Assembly: GCA_947488755.1 (NCBI GenBank)
Contig: CANLAD010000001.1
Span: 510,247 to 574,246, forward strand
DNA from: an uncultured Erythrobacter sp.
GTDB lineage: Bacteria; Pseudomonadota; Alphaproteobacteria; Sphingomonadales; Sphingomonadaceae
Direction: 5' to 3'
DNA length: 64,000 nt
In this document: one piece after another, positions 25,264 through 33,692 of the stretch
Numbering within the stretch: position 1 is the stretch's first letter
Layout of the letters: the number at the start of each line of letters is the position of its first letter
Position numbers and translations under genes: made by a program
The notes under the pieces: model-generated
The model's input: only the letters and a program-made list of their open reading frames with translations
Database searches by the model: none
What the model was told of the DNA's origin: nothing

Positions 25264-26055
25264 GTGGCAGCCGAAGCAGGCAAAGTCGATCCGATGAAGC
25301 AGTTCCAGATCGAGCCGTTATTCGGTTCGGAAACATGGGAGCTGGCGGGCGGATTCAACATCGCGTTCACCAATTCCGCGCTGTGGATGATGATCACCAC
25401 CATTCTGCTGTGGGCGTTCGTCTTCGGCGGGATGAAGCGTGAGCTGGTTCCCGGCCGCTGGCAGATGGCGGTGGAAAGCTTCACCGGCTTCATCGACGAC
25501 ATGATGGAAGCCAATGTCGGCAAGGAAGGGCGCAAATACGTGCCCTATATCTTCAGCCTGTTCATGTTCATCCTGTTCGCCAACCTGCTCGGCCTCATGC
25601 CGATCGGCGTGTTCGGCCTGCATCCGTTCACCTTCACCAGCCATTTCACGATCACCGGCGTGCTGGCAATCATCAGCTTTTCGATCGTGCTGGTAGTGGG
25701 TTTCTGGAAACACGGTATCAAGTTCTTCACGCTGTTTGTGCCGCACGGGACGCCGATTGCGTTCGTGCTGCCGATCGCGCTGATCGAATTCGTCAGTTTC
25801 CTGATCCGCCCGTTCAGCCTCGCGCTGCGGCTTTTCGTCGCGATGATGGCGGGGCACGTTCTGTTGAAGGTGCTGTCCAGCTTCGTGATCGACGGGATCA
25901 ATAATGGCGCTGGGACTGGACTGATCGTCAGCATACCCAGCTTTGCGCTGATGGTCGCGATCAGCGCGCTGGAAATTCTCGTCGCAGGCATCCAGGCCTA
26001 TGTTTTCGCTCTGCTGACGGCGCTCTACATCAACGATGCCGAGCACCTGCACTAA
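25264..26055 (+). CDS. atpB: ATP synthase F0 subunit a
   Basis: 263 residues. Subunit a forms the two half-channels through which protons reach the c-ring. I start it at GTG 25264 (VAAEAGKVDPMKQFQIEPLF) because relatives begin at this point and AGGGA lies upstream; ATG 25294 inside is the alternative. Membrane helices fill the chain. The essential arginine of helix 4 lies in FLIRPFSLALRLFVAMMAGH (about 178-197). The C-terminal ALEILVAGIQAYVFALLTALYINDA contains the usual Glu and Gln. It is followed by atpE after 53 bases. Confidence 0.94.
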   Translation: MAAEAGKVDPMKQFQIEPLFGSETWELAGGFNIAFTNSALWMMITTILLWAFVFGGMKRELVPGRWQMAVESFTGFIDDMMEANVGKEGRKYVPYIFSLFMFILFANLLGLMPIGVFGLHPFTFTSHFTITGVLAIISFSIVLVVGFWKHGIKFFTLFVPHGTPIAFVLPIALIEFVSFLIRPFSLALRLFVAMMAGHVLLKVLSSFVIDGINNGAGTGLIVSIPSFALMVAISALEILVAGIQAYVFALLTALYINDAEHLH

Positions 26056-26108
26056 ATTTTCGCCACGTTTCTCTTCACTACAGTTCTGATATCTAAGGAG
26101 TAATTCAA

Positions 26109-26336
26109 ATGGATCCTGAAGCAGCCAAGCTCGTCGGCGCAGGCCTTGCAGCAATCGGTGCCGGTATGGCGGCGATCGGCGTGGGTAATGTCTTCGGCTC
26201 GTTCCTCGAAAGCGCACTGCGCAATCCTGGTGCGGCCGACGGCCAGCAGGGTCGCCTGTTCATCGGCTTCGCCGCTGCCGAGCTTCTCGGCCTGCTGGCG
26301 TTCGTTGTCGCGATGATCCTGATCTTCGTTGCCTGA
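26109..26336 (+). CDS. atpE: ATP synthase F0 subunit c
   Basis: A 75-residue hairpin of two membrane helices. Helix 1 is the Gly/Ala-rich VGAGLAAIGAGMAAIGVGNVFG. The polar loop is RNPGAADGQQGR. Helix 2, FIGFAAAELLGLLAFVVAMILIF, carries the proton-binding glutamate in AAELLG (about residue 58). A strong ribosome site (TAAGGAG) 9-15 bases before the ATG fits the high copy number needed for the ring. Confidence 0.96.
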   Translation: MDPEAAKLVGAGLAAIGAGMAAIGVGNVFGSFLESALRNPGAADGQQGRLFIGFAAAELLGLLAFVVAMILIFVA

Positions 26337-26419
26337 TCAACGCTTTTGTTTGTGCGGGCCGGTGGTTAGTTCGACCGGCCCGGCAGACGAATTAGATTAG
26401 CTCTGCCGGACACCAATCC

Positions 26420-26911
26420 ATGCCTCAGATCGCCCAATTGGCCGAGACCTATTCCAGCCAGATTTTCTGGTTGCTGGTTTTCTTCGGCATAACCTTCTTC
26501 CTCATCGGACGCGGGATGGTGCCAAAGGTGATGGGCACGGTCGAATTGCGCGACAAGCAGATCGCAGACGACCTCGCCGCGGCGCAGGCTGCGCGCGATG
26601 CTGCCGATGAGCAGGAAGAGGCCTGGCGCGCGCGAGAGAATGAGAATCGCGCCGCGGCACAGGCTTTGATCGCCGATGCCAAGGGCAAGGCGGCTGCCTC
26701 CACCGAGGAGCGGCTCGGCGAAGCGCAGCAGCGGATCGACTCGCAAATCGCCGATGCGGAGGCAAGCATTGCCGCCGCGCGCCGCGATGCGATGACCGAG
26801 GTTGAGACCGTCGCGGCCGAAGCGACGCAGGACATCCTCGCCCGGCTTGCGGGTGCCAAGGTGGATAAGCGAACCGCCCGGTCCGCGGTGAAAAAGGCAC
26901 TCGCACAATGA
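26420..26911 (+). CDS. atpF': ATP synthase F0 subunit b'
   Basis: 163 residues: one N-terminal membrane helix (FWLLVFFGITFFLIGRGMVPKV, about 16-37) and a long charged, Ala-rich helix for the peripheral stalk. Photosynthetic bacteria and alphaproteobacteria carry two different b-type subunits; this shorter, more acidic one placed before atpF is the b' form. The motif GRGMVPKV... with Glu/Asp-rich coil is typical. It shares an ATGA overlap with atpF, which keeps b and b' in equal amounts for the heterodimeric stalk. Confidence 0.9.
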   Translation: MPQIAQLAETYSSQIFWLLVFFGITFFLIGRGMVPKVMGTVELRDKQIADDLAAAQAARDAADEQEEAWRARENENRAAAQALIADAKGKAAASTEERLGEAQQRIDSQIADAEASIAAARRDAMTEVETVAAEATQDILARLAGAKVDKRTARSAVKKALAQ

Positions 26912-27441
26912 TTACAGCTTATGCTTTCATCGCCGCTGCGGGCGGCGAAGCTTATGCCGCACCCAGCGCTTTCGGCATCGAGGATTATGTCTGGGTGTCG
27001 CTGGCGATGCTCGTGCTGATCGGTGTCTTTCTGTGGAAGAAGGTGCCGGGAATGATCGTGAGCGGGCTCGACACCCGCATCGCCCAGATCAAGCAGCAGC
27101 TCGACGAAGCCAAGGAACTGCGCGCCGAGGCCGAAGAGCTTCGCGACCAGTATGCCGCCAAGATCGCCGGGGCCGAAAAGGACGCCGAGGCGATGATGGA
27201 AAGCGCCCAGCGTGAAGCTGACGCCATTCTCGCGAAGGCCGAAAGCGATAGCGAAGCGATGGTCGCGCGCCGTCAGCGTATGGCGGAGGAAAAGATCGCC
27301 GCAGCTGAACGTGAAGCGATCGAAGACGTGCGCGCGAGCGCCGCTGACGCCGCCGCAGCAGCCTCGCGCCGCCTGATCGCCGAGCGGCATGATCGCGAAG
27401 CCGACCTGAAGCTTGCCGATGAGGTGATCGCCTCGCTCTAA
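26908..27441 (+). CDS. atpF: ATP synthase F0 subunit b
   Basis: 177 residues. A short N-terminal segment and one membrane helix (YVWVSLAMLVLIGVFLWKKVPGMI, about 27-50) are followed by a long heptad-like helix rich in Glu, Ala and Lys (IKQQLDEAKELRAEAEELRDQ...). This forms the second strand of the peripheral stalk. It overlaps atpF' by 4 bases and ends the operon, with a strong terminator 47 bases on. Confidence 0.93.
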   Translation: MITAYAFIAAAGGEAYAAPSAFGIEDYVWVSLAMLVLIGVFLWKKVPGMIVSGLDTRIAQIKQQLDEAKELRAEAEELRDQYAAKIAGAEKDAEAMMESAQREADAILAKAESDSEAMVARRQRMAEEKIAAAEREAIEDVRASAADAAAAASRRLIAERHDREADLKLADEVIASL

Positions 27442-27487
27442 GACGGCGTGTCAGGCGACTAAGTCTCCCGCACATCGCAAAAGAAAT

Positions 27488-27524
27488 GGGGCCTCCGCCG
27501 AACGCTCGGCAGAGGCCCCTTTTC
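27488..27524. terminator. Strong terminator between atpF and the lipoprotein gene
   Basis: GGGGCCTC (27488-27495) pairs with GAGGCCCC (27512-27519). Inside, GCCGA pairs with TCGGC, giving a 13-bp interrupted stem, followed by TTTT on the plus strand and ATTTCTTTT on the minus strand. It can serve both convergent transcription units. Confidence 0.88.
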
Positions 27525-27542
27525 CGTGCATTGTAAGTAACG

Positions 27543-27950
27543 TTATGGACGGTCGACCATCGTGACCTTGAGCTCCTGCCCGCGGTCGCTGGTGATTTCC
27601 ATCGTCTCGCCAACTTGCATCGGCGTGTAGGGCCAGCATTCAGGCCCGCGCGGGACGAAATTGACACACAAGGTTCCCGGCGTGCTGAAGCCGTAGACGC
27701 CCTGAACCACCGGGCCTTGCGGATCGACGAGAATGTTCATGATGCCGTTGGGCTCGAAATTGATGCGGTTTTCGACGCCGTCATCGGTCTCGATCATAAC
27801 CGTGCGGCCTTCCAGTTCGCTGGGCCAAGTGTCGTAGGCCTGGACCTGCTCATCCGGAACGATCGCACCCGACTCGTCGACCTCATAGGTCATACAACCT
27901 GTAAGTGCGATCGAACAACTGGCGATGACTGCAAGATATTGTAACTTCAT
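27543..27950 (-). CDS. Hypothetical lipoprotein
   Basis: 135 residues. The signal peptide ends in a lipobox (YLAVIASCSIALTGC, Cys about residue 19), so the protein should be lipid-anchored and probably outer-membrane. The mature part has EGRTVMIETDDGVENRINFE, QGVYGFSTPGTLCVNFVPRG and ECWPYTPMQVGETMEIT, with two cysteines, and is likely a small beta-barrel-like domain. I chose ATG 27950, preceded by AAAGGAG; the open frame to 28046 has no signal. Similar lipoproteins occur in Sphingomonadales without known role. The atp terminator limits it on the left. Confidence 0.78.
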   Translation of the reverse strand: MKLQYLAVIASCSIALTGCMTYEVDESGAIVPDEQVQAYDTWPSELEGRTVMIETDDGVENRINFEPNGIMNILVDPQGPVVQGVYGFSTPGTLCVNFVPRGPECWPYTPMQVGETMEITSDRGQELKVTMVDRP

Positions 27951-28052
27951 GGCATACTCCTTTGCCGCACCAATCCGGTTAGCCAGCGTTTGTTCCGCAG
28001 GCTGCACGATCGATCGGCTTGGGAATAAACGATCGCGAGGGGTCAACGCCCC

Positions 28053-29033
28053 TCAGGCGCCCGGTTCAAAAACCACCTTGCCCACTAGGTCGCGCGCCTG
28101 CATCGCCTCATACCCTTCGCGCCAACTGGACAGCGGCAGCACGCGATCGATGGTCGGCGTGATCCGTCCGGCATCTGCCAGGTCGGCGATAGCTTGCCGG
28201 ATCGCCGCGCCGCGTTGGGGAAAGCGGCGCGCATATTCTCCCGCACGCAGACCCACGACGGAAAAGCCCTTTATCAACGGGATATTGGTCGCGATCTGCG
28301 CGATGCGCCCGCTGGTGAAGCCCGCCACGACCAACTTCCCTCCGAAAGCGACGCATCGGGTCGACTCGTCGAAAACATCGCCGCCGACCGGGTCGAACAC
28401 CACATCGCACAGCGCCCCGCCGGTCAAATCGGAGACAGCCTCACGGAAGCGTCCGTCGGCTAGGATTACCGCCTCCGGCTGCACGGCGTTGGCGATAGCG
28501 GCGCGCTTTTCCGCTATGCCGGTCGCCGCAATAACCCGCGCGCCCAATGTCTGCGCCAGATCACAGGCGGCAAGGCCGACCCCGCCGCTCGCGCCGTGGA
28601 CCAGCACCCATTGTCCCTCACCCAGTCCGCACAGTTCGACCAGCCCGGTGTAGGCCGTGGAATAGGCTGCGCCCATCGCGGCACCCTGAATGAAGTCCAG
28701 CCTGTCGGGAATTGGTGAGAGTGCATGCGCGGAAACACTTGCCATTTCCGCGAAGGCGCCGGTCTTCTGGCCGCCCATCACTCTATCGCCGGGCGCCAAT
28801 CCGCTGTCGGGGGCGGCTTCGATGACCTCTCCGGCAAATTCCATACCCGCGGTAAAGGGCGGCTCCGGTTTGAATTGGTAGGCGCCCCGGGTCATCAGCA
28901 GATCGGGAAAATTGAGCGACGCGGCGCGCACGCGGACCAGAACTTCACCAGCCGCGCGCTCGGGTTCGGCGATGTCGCAAAAGGTCACGCCCGAAAGATC
29001 GTCGGACAGGCGTTCGACCCGCAGCGCCTGCAT
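28053..29033 (-). CDS. Zinc-free NADPH:quinone oxidoreductase (MDR family)
   Basis: 326 residues of the medium-chain dehydrogenase/reductase superfamily, quinone-reductase branch. The N-terminal GroES-like part has VRVRAASLNFPDLLMTRGAY, where the zinc ligands of alcohol dehydrogenases are absent. The Rossmann part has WVLVHGASGGVGLAACDLAQ (about 138-157) for NADPH binding. It reduces quinones or activated alkenes with NADPH; the physiological substrate is not predictable. It lies 5 bases upstream of the stop of gloB in the leftward run GFA-gloB-quinone reductase, so a three-gene detoxification-like operon is possible. Confidence 0.88.
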   Translation of the reverse strand: MQALRVERLSDDLSGVTFCDIAEPERAAGEVLVRVRAASLNFPDLLMTRGAYQFKPEPPFTAGMEFAGEVIEAAPDSGLAPGDRVMGGQKTGAFAEMASVSAHALSPIPDRLDFIQGAAMGAAYSTAYTGLVELCGLGEGQWVLVHGASGGVGLAACDLAQTLGARVIAATGIAEKRAAIANAVQPEAVILADGRFREAVSDLTGGALCDVVFDPVGGDVFDESTRCVAFGGKLVVAGFTSGRIAQIATNIPLIKGFSVVGLRAGEYARRFPQRGAAIRQAIADLADAGRITPTIDRVLPLSSWREGYEAMQARDLVGKVVFEPGA

Positions 29034-29038
29034 GGTGG

Positions 29039-29797
29039 TCAGAAATTATCCTTGGCGGCACGCAATGCGGCGAATGTCTCGTGCGGCGCATCGCCACCCC
29101 ATTTCGCCATCAGAGCCGGATCGTCGGCGCGCAGGAACGGGTTGGTCGCCAGCTCGCGTGCCAGCACCGTCGGCACGGTGGGTTCGCCGCGTTCGCGCGT
29201 GGCCCGAATGTCGTCGGCGTATTCGCGAAGCGCGTCATTGTCCGGGTCGGCATGAAGCGCGAACTTCGCATTGGCGGCGGTGTATTCGTGCGCGCAATAA
29301 AGGGTCGTGTCGTTCGGCAATTCCTTGACGCGCTGGAGGCTGTCCCAGAATTGCTTCGGCTCACCCTCGAACATGCGCCCACAGCCCAGCGCAAACACGG
29401 CATCGCCAACGAATGCGATCGCGTCGTCAGGCAGGTGGTAGGCGATATGGCCATTGGTGTGCCCCGAAACATCGATCACTTCGGCGCGGTGTTTGCCGAG
29501 CTGCACGGTGTCACCATGTGCGACGACGCGATCGATTTTCGACAGCTTCTCGACTTCGGCAGGTGCGATGACCTTGGCGCCCGTCGCCTCGACAATCGCG
29601 CTGTTTCCGCCTGCGTGATCGGGGTGCCAGTGCGTGTTCCAGATATGGGTGATCGTCCAGCCTTTCGCGTCGGCCTGGCGGAGATATTCCTCGCCGTCGG
29701 GCGTGTCGATCGCGGCGGTCTCTCCGCTGTCCGGATCGTGCAACAGAAAGCCGTAATTGTCGGACAGGCAGGGGAATTGGTGAACGGTGAGGGGCAT
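29039..29797 (-). CDS. gloB: Hydroxyacylglutathione hydrolase (glyoxalase II)
   Basis: A 252-residue metallo-beta-lactamase-fold enzyme that hydrolyses S-D-lactoylglutathione to D-lactate and glutathione. The di-metal motif T-H-W-H-P-D-H is at residues 55-61, and further ligands are in SGHTNGHIAYHL and FVGDAVFALGCGRMFEG. The C-terminal HAGLL-like substrate region includes YCAHEYTAANAKFA and NPFLRADD. Start ATG 29797 gives the usual MPLTVHQFPCLSDNYGFLL; the frame is open to 29911 but without family similarity. It begins 1 base past the stop of the GFA gene. Confidence 0.95.
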   Translation of the reverse strand: MPLTVHQFPCLSDNYGFLLHDPDSGETAAIDTPDGEEYLRQADAKGWTITHIWNTHWHPDHAGGNSAIVEATGAKVIAPAEVEKLSKIDRVVAHGDTVQLGKHRAEVIDVSGHTNGHIAYHLPDDAIAFVGDAVFALGCGRMFEGEPKQFWDSLQRVKELPNDTTLYCAHEYTAANAKFALHADPDNDALREYADDIRATRERGEPTVPTVLARELATNPFLRADDPALMAKWGGDAPHETFAALRAAKDNF

Positions 29798-29798
29798 G

Positions 29799-30197
29799 TC
29801 AGCCTTTCCTTCCGCGCGGGAAGCTTTGCGTAGTTTGTGGCACAACCACCCAGGGATGGCGATTATCCTTGAAAACGGAGCGCAGCGGGGGTGCGCTGGC
29901 GTTGGTCTCATGCGCGCCGACTGCGATGCCGATGCCTTCGGGGTGGCGCGCGGTGTGGAGGTAGAACGGCGTGCCGCATATCGGGCAGAACCCGTGCGTC
30001 AGGGCATCTCCGCTATCGGCTGTGCGTGTGTATTCGCTGGCGGAGCCGCTCAGATCGACATCGGATGCGGCGTAATAGACCATCATGCCGAACGGAGAGC
30101 CGCTGCGCCGCTGACACGCCTTGCAATGGCACATCACACCTGCGCCTTCACCGCTGATCGTGGCGGTCAGGTTTCCGCATTGGCAGCGCGCATCCAT
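29799..30197 (-). CDS. GFA family glutathione-dependent formaldehyde-activating-like protein
   Basis: 132 residues with the GFA fold. The zinc-binding cysteines are visible: C-x-C near the start (RCQCGNLTATI), C-x-C-x2-C in VMCHCKACQRRSGSPFG, and C-x2-C in GFCPICGTPFYL. The family is named after an enzyme joining formaldehyde to glutathione, but most members have unknown activity. Its position directly before gloB, which also uses glutathione conjugates, makes aldehyde handling a reasonable guess. A second GFA protein is at 46070. Confidence 0.88.
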   Translation of the reverse strand: MDARCQCGNLTATISGEGAGVMCHCKACQRRSGSPFGMMVYYAASDVDLSGSASEYTRTADSGDALTHGFCPICGTPFYLHTARHPEGIGIAVGAHETNASAPPLRSVFKDNRHPWVVVPQTTQSFPRGRKG

Positions 30198-30228
30198 ACG
30201 GATGTTGTAGGGAATTGGACCTCAGTAG

Positions 30229-30268
30229 GAAAGGCCCGCCGCTCCCTGGTGGGGAGGGCGGGCCTTTC
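30229..30268 (-). terminator. rpsA terminator
   Basis: Twelve-base arms GAAAGGCCCGCC (30229-30240) and GGCGGGCCTTTC (30257-30268). Read leftward, the stem ends in CCTTTCCT. A second GC-rich hairpin, GCGCCCC/GGGGCGC, lies between it and the rpsA stop (around 30300-30323). Confidence 0.75.
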
Positions 30269-30331
30269 TGCACTGGCATCGACGCCTCTGGCGCCGAGGA
30301 CGCGCCCCCGGATGGGGGCGCGCAATCAACG

Positions 30332-32038
30332 TCAGTCGTCGCTCTTCTTGAGCGCTTCGCCCAGAATGTCGCCGAGCGATGCGCCGCTGTCGGACGAACC
30401 GAACTGCTGAACCGCTTCCTTCTCTTCGGCGATCTGACGCGCCTTGATCGAGAAGTTCGGCTTCTTCGAGCGGTCGAACCCGGTGACCATCGCGTCGAGC
30501 TTGCTGCCGACCTGGAAGCGGTCGGGGCGCTGCTCGTCGCGGTCGCGGCCGAGATCGGAACGCTTGATGAAGCCGGTCGCACCGTCGTCACCGACCTGCA
30601 CTTCAAGCCCACCATCGCGCACTTCGAGCACCGTGACTGTGACAGTCTGACCCTTGCGAAGGCTGCTCGGGTCGGCGCCGTCGGCACTTGGCGCGCCCTT
30701 TTCGAGCTGCTTCATGCCAAGGCTGATACGCTCTTTCTCGACATCGACGTCGAGCACGACCGCTTTGACCTCTTCACCCTTGCGGTGGAGCGCCAGCGCG
30801 TCTTCGCCCGAAATACCCCAGGCGATGTCGGACATGTGGACCATGCCATCGACGTCGCCATCGAGCCCGATGAACAGGCCGAATTCGGTGGCGTTCTTGA
30901 CTTCGCCTTCGACTTCGGCGCCGACCGGATACTTCTCGGCGAACTCGTCCCACGGATTGCGCTGAGCCTGCTTAAGGCCAAGGCTGATGCGACGCTTCTC
31001 GCTGTCGACTTCCAGCACCATGACTTCGACTTCCTGCGAAGTGCTGACGATTTTGCCCGGATGAACGTTCTTCTTGGTCCAGCTCATTTCGGAGACGTGG
31101 ACAAGGCCCTCGATCCCCGGCTCGAGTTCGACGAAGGCGCCGTATTCGGTAATGTTGGTGACCGTGCCGCTCAGCTTCATGCCGGTCGGATACTTGGCCG
31201 CGACGCCATCCCACGGATCGCTTTCGAGCTGCTTCATGCCGAGGCTGATGCGCTGCGTTTCGGCGTTGATGCGCACGATCTGCACCGTGACGGTCTGGCC
31301 GATCTCGATGATCTCGCTGGGGTGATTGACCCGCTTGTAGCTCATGTCGGTCACGTGGAGCAGACCGTCGATACCGCCCAGATCCACGAACGCGCCGTAA
31401 TCGGTGATGTTCTTGACCACGCCATCGATCACCTGACCTTCGGCCAGCTTGTCGATCAGCTCGCTGCGCTGTTCGGCGCGCGTTTCTTCGAGAACGGCAC
31501 GGCGCGAGACGACGATATTGCCGCGGCGGCGATCCATTTTGAGGATCTGGAAGGGCTGGGGCTGGTCCATCAGCGGGGTGACATCGCGCACGGGGCGGAT
31601 ATCGACCTGGCTGCCGGGCAGGAAGGCGACGGCGCCATCGAGGTCGACGGTGAAGCCGCCCTTGACCCGGCCGAAGATACGGCCTTCGACCTTCTTGTCT
31701 TCGCCGAATTCGCTTTCGAGCTTGTCCCAGGCGGCTTCGCGGCGGGCTCGGTCGCGGCTGAGCATGGCTTCGCCGTCGGCGTTTTCGACGCGGTCGACAT
31801 AGACTTCGACTTCGCTGCCGACCTTGAGATCGTGGTCGCCTTCGCCGCGCTCGAATTCCTTGAGGTTGATGCGGCCTTCGGACTTGAGGCCGACGTCGAC
31901 CACGGCCATCCCGGCTTCGATCGCGGTCACGGTTCCCTTGACGACGCGGCCTTCAAAACCGCCATCGTCGGCACCGCCGAGTTGTTCGTTGAGGAGCGCT
32001 TCGAAATCGTCGCGCGTGGGCATTTCCTGGGTTGCCAT
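30332..32038 (-). CDS. rpsA: 30S ribosomal protein S1
   Basis: 568 residues; brings mRNA to the 30S subunit. Six S1 (OB-fold) repeats are visible: VKGTVTAIEAGMAVVDVG, VEGRIFGRVKGGFTVDLDG, VIDGVVKNITDYGAFVDLGG, LSGTVTNITEYGAFVELEPG, VEGEVKNATEFGLFIGLDG and VTVTVLEVRDGGLEVQVGD, the first and last being the most divergent. The length is like that of other alphaproteobacterial S1 proteins. A 251-base leader separates it from the preceding secreted-protein gene and holds a likely promoter. The usual follower ihfB is not present; instead come the terminator and a GFA gene. Confidence 0.97.
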   Translation of the reverse strand: MATQEMPTRDDFEALLNEQLGGADDGGFEGRVVKGTVTAIEAGMAVVDVGLKSEGRINLKEFERGEGDHDLKVGSEVEVYVDRVENADGEAMLSRDRARREAAWDKLESEFGEDKKVEGRIFGRVKGGFTVDLDGAVAFLPGSQVDIRPVRDVTPLMDQPQPFQILKMDRRRGNIVVSRRAVLEETRAEQRSELIDKLAEGQVIDGVVKNITDYGAFVDLGGIDGLLHVTDMSYKRVNHPSEIIEIGQTVTVQIVRINAETQRISLGMKQLESDPWDGVAAKYPTGMKLSGTVTNITEYGAFVELEPGIEGLVHVSEMSWTKKNVHPGKIVSTSQEVEVMVLEVDSEKRRISLGLKQAQRNPWDEFAEKYPVGAEVEGEVKNATEFGLFIGLDGDVDGMVHMSDIAWGISGEDALALHRKGEEVKAVVLDVDVEKERISLGMKQLEKGAPSADGADPSSLRKGQTVTVTVLEVRDGGLEVQVGDDGATGFIKRSDLGRDRDEQRPDRFQVGSKLDAMVTGFDRSKKPNFSIKARQIAEEKEAVQQFGSSDSGASLGDILGEALKKSDD

Positions 32039-32215
32039 GAGTAAGGCGTGTCCTGTTGATCGTTTTGCTACCGGCCGCCGGTTTTTCCGGGGTCTTTACC
32101 CGCTTCCGCACGCACTATTGCGAGGGCTGGCGGGGCAAGAGGCCGTTCGTCTCCGCGCCGCCGGATGCGTGCACGAAGGTTCCTTCAATCCAGATTGATT
32201 GCGAGAACGGTCGCG

Positions 32216-32244
32216 CGCTTAGTCCAGAAGAGTGAAAAATGCAA
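32216..32244 (-). promoter_or_regulatory. Likely rpsA promoter
   Basis: On the minus strand TTGCAT (32244-32239), 17 bases, TAAGCG (32221-32216), leaving an mRNA leader of about 170 bases before rpsA. The same TTGCAT box occurs at the rpsF operon (54427-54432), which supports it; the -10 is weak. Confidence 0.4.
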
Positions 32245-32289
32245 GGGATTTCCGGCCGTCAGGGGGAGGCGGCTCCGGTATTGATTTGC

Positions 32290-32778
32290 CTATCCCACCT
32301 TCCCGATAATCGCATTCCCACTGTCATCGACCCGTTTGCGAACCGATGATTGAAGACCCTCGGTGCACCGCGCGGCAGAAGCGGACTGGGCGGCGCGAAG
32401 GTGCGCCCGAGCTGTGCCGAGAAACTCGGTGCGAGCAGTGCCGGTACGAGTCCGTGCCCTCGCGAGCGCGCGTTCGGCCTTGAACATGTGATCTCTAATC
32501 GCGGCCTCGTCCTGGCAGTTAATAACGATCCGACCCTCGTCAATTCGCTGCCGAATGGGGACAACCGGCCGCGCCTGACGGCGAAGCTGTTCTGCGCGGA
32601 CAGCGGGAGCATTCCGGTCTTGTGCCGGCATGGCCTCTTCGTTGGCGTTTTCCGATTTGGTGCCAACCACTTGTTGGAGCGCGCCGATCCCGGTGTTCGA
32701 TTGCGCAAAAAGGGGTGAATGGATCGGCATGGCCATCGAGATGACGGCCAATCCGGCGATAGTTGCGAATGTATTCAT
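32290..32778 (-). CDS. Secreted hypothetical protein between cmk and rpsA
   Basis: 162 residues. The signal peptide is MNTFATIAGLAVISMAMPIH, with cleavage likely after SPLFAQ, and a GGAGCG ribosome site precedes the ATG. The mature part is basic and Arg/Ala-rich with two Cys (NCQDEAA and RCTEGLQ) and a long predicted helix (HMFKAERALARARTRTGTARTE). The C-terminus KRVDDSGNAIIGKVG looks conserved-type. It may contact the wall or LPS, but no family is recognised. It is inserted in the otherwise conserved aroA-cmk-rpsA order, with about 60 bases to the cmk stop. Confidence 0.68.
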   Translation of the reverse strand: MNTFATIAGLAVISMAMPIHSPLFAQSNTGIGALQQVVGTKSENANEEAMPAQDRNAPAVRAEQLRRQARPVVPIRQRIDEGRIVINCQDEAAIRDHMFKAERALARARTRTGTARTEFLGTARAHLRAAQSASAARCTEGLQSSVRKRVDDSGNAIIGKVG

Positions 32779-32838
32779 TCTGGCGCTCCTTTCAGGAAAA
32801 GAGGCTCTTTTAGCATGCCGGGAACTTTGCTGACTTGG

Positions 32839-33471
32839 CTATTTCAGACAATTTTCGACGGCTTCGAGCACCACCTCGAAGGCCTGCTCCCGGTCGAAGC
32901 TGGTCGTATCGATGATCAGCGCATCGGGTGCGGCCCGCAAAGGCGCATCCGCGCGACTGATATCGCGCGCATCACGGCGTACGATGTCCTGCTCGATCTC
33001 GCTGAGCGGGATGTCATCCTCATCGCCAATATGCTTGTCTATCATCTCCAGCCAGCGGCGGCGCGCTCGCTCGGTTACGCTGGCGGTGATGAACAGTTTC
33101 ACATCGGCCTCCGGCGCGATGACCGTGCCGATATCGCGGCCGTCCAGCACCGCTCCGCCCGGCTGCGTCGCGAACGCCCGCTGGCGCTGGAACAGTGCTT
33201 CGCGAACGCGCGGGTGAACCGAGACGCGGCTTGCGAGGCCGCCGACTTCCTCGGACCGCAGGATCTCGTCATCCAGAAGTGCATCATCGAAATCGCATGC
33301 GGCCAACGCATCATCCGGGTCGTTCGCATCGCCTCCATCGATCGCGACCTGCCGCCCGACGGCGCGATAGAGCAGCCCGGTGTCGAGATGCGGAAGTCCG
33401 TAATGCTCGGCAAGGCGCTTGGCGATCGTGCCCTTGCCCGATGCCGTAGGCCCATCGACGGCGATGATCAT
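32839..33471 (-). CDS. cmk: Cytidylate kinase
   Basis: A 210-residue P-loop kinase phosphorylating CMP and dCMP. The N-terminus MIIAVDGPTASGKGTIAKRL contains the Walker A loop. HYGLPHLDTGLLYRAVG, the NMP-binding part, and VLDGRDIGTVIAPEADVKLF are diagnostic, and RRDARDISRADAPL is the lid region with arginines. ATG 33471 overlaps the stop of the small upstream gene (ATGA), which fixes the start; the open frame up to 33591 is the shadow of that gene. It belongs to the aroA-orphan-cmk unit. Confidence 0.96.
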   Translation of the reverse strand: MIIAVDGPTASGKGTIAKRLAEHYGLPHLDTGLLYRAVGRQVAIDGGDANDPDDALAACDFDDALLDDEILRSEEVGGLASRVSVHPRVREALFQRQRAFATQPGGAVLDGRDIGTVIAPEADVKLFITASVTERARRRWLEMIDKHIGDEDDIPLSEIEQDIVRRDARDISRADAPLRAAPDALIIDTTSFDREQAFEVVLEAVENCLK

Positions 33472-33692
33472 GAGAAGATGTCCTTCACCTTGCGCGGGGT
33501 CATGGCTCTGCGTTCCTGCGCGCGCCAGCGGTAGTGCAGGAAGACCAGCCCGGCGCCGGCCGCGGCGCAGTTGATGGCAAGCTGCGACCACACGATTTCG
33601 CCGCCATTCCAGACCAGCACCGATCCGATTGCGAACACGGTGAGGATCAGCGCGGCGAGCAGGCGGCGGCGAAGAGGGCCGGCGCGCATCAT
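33468..33692 (-). CDS. Small membrane protein coupled to aroA and cmk
   Basis: 74 residues: a basic N-terminus (MMRAGPLRRRLL), then two hydrophobic segments (AALILTVFAIGSVLVW and WSQLAINCAAAGAGLVFLHY), then a basic tail (RWRAQERRAMTPRKVKD). The start overlaps the aroA stop and the stop overlaps the cmk start, both as ATGA. Small two-helix genes at this place are seen in other sphingomonads as unnamed proteins. By the positive-inside rule both termini would be cytoplasmic. Function unknown. Confidence 0.7.
   Translation of the reverse strand: MMRAGPLRRRLLAALILTVFAIGSVLVWNGGEIVWSQLAINCAAAGAGLVFLHYRWRAQERRAMTPRKVKDIFS

Noticed and set aside
30215..32044. Rightward 609-codon frame opposite rpsA
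   Set aside because: Antisense to six clear S1 repeats; composition reflects the reversed codon bias of rpsA.
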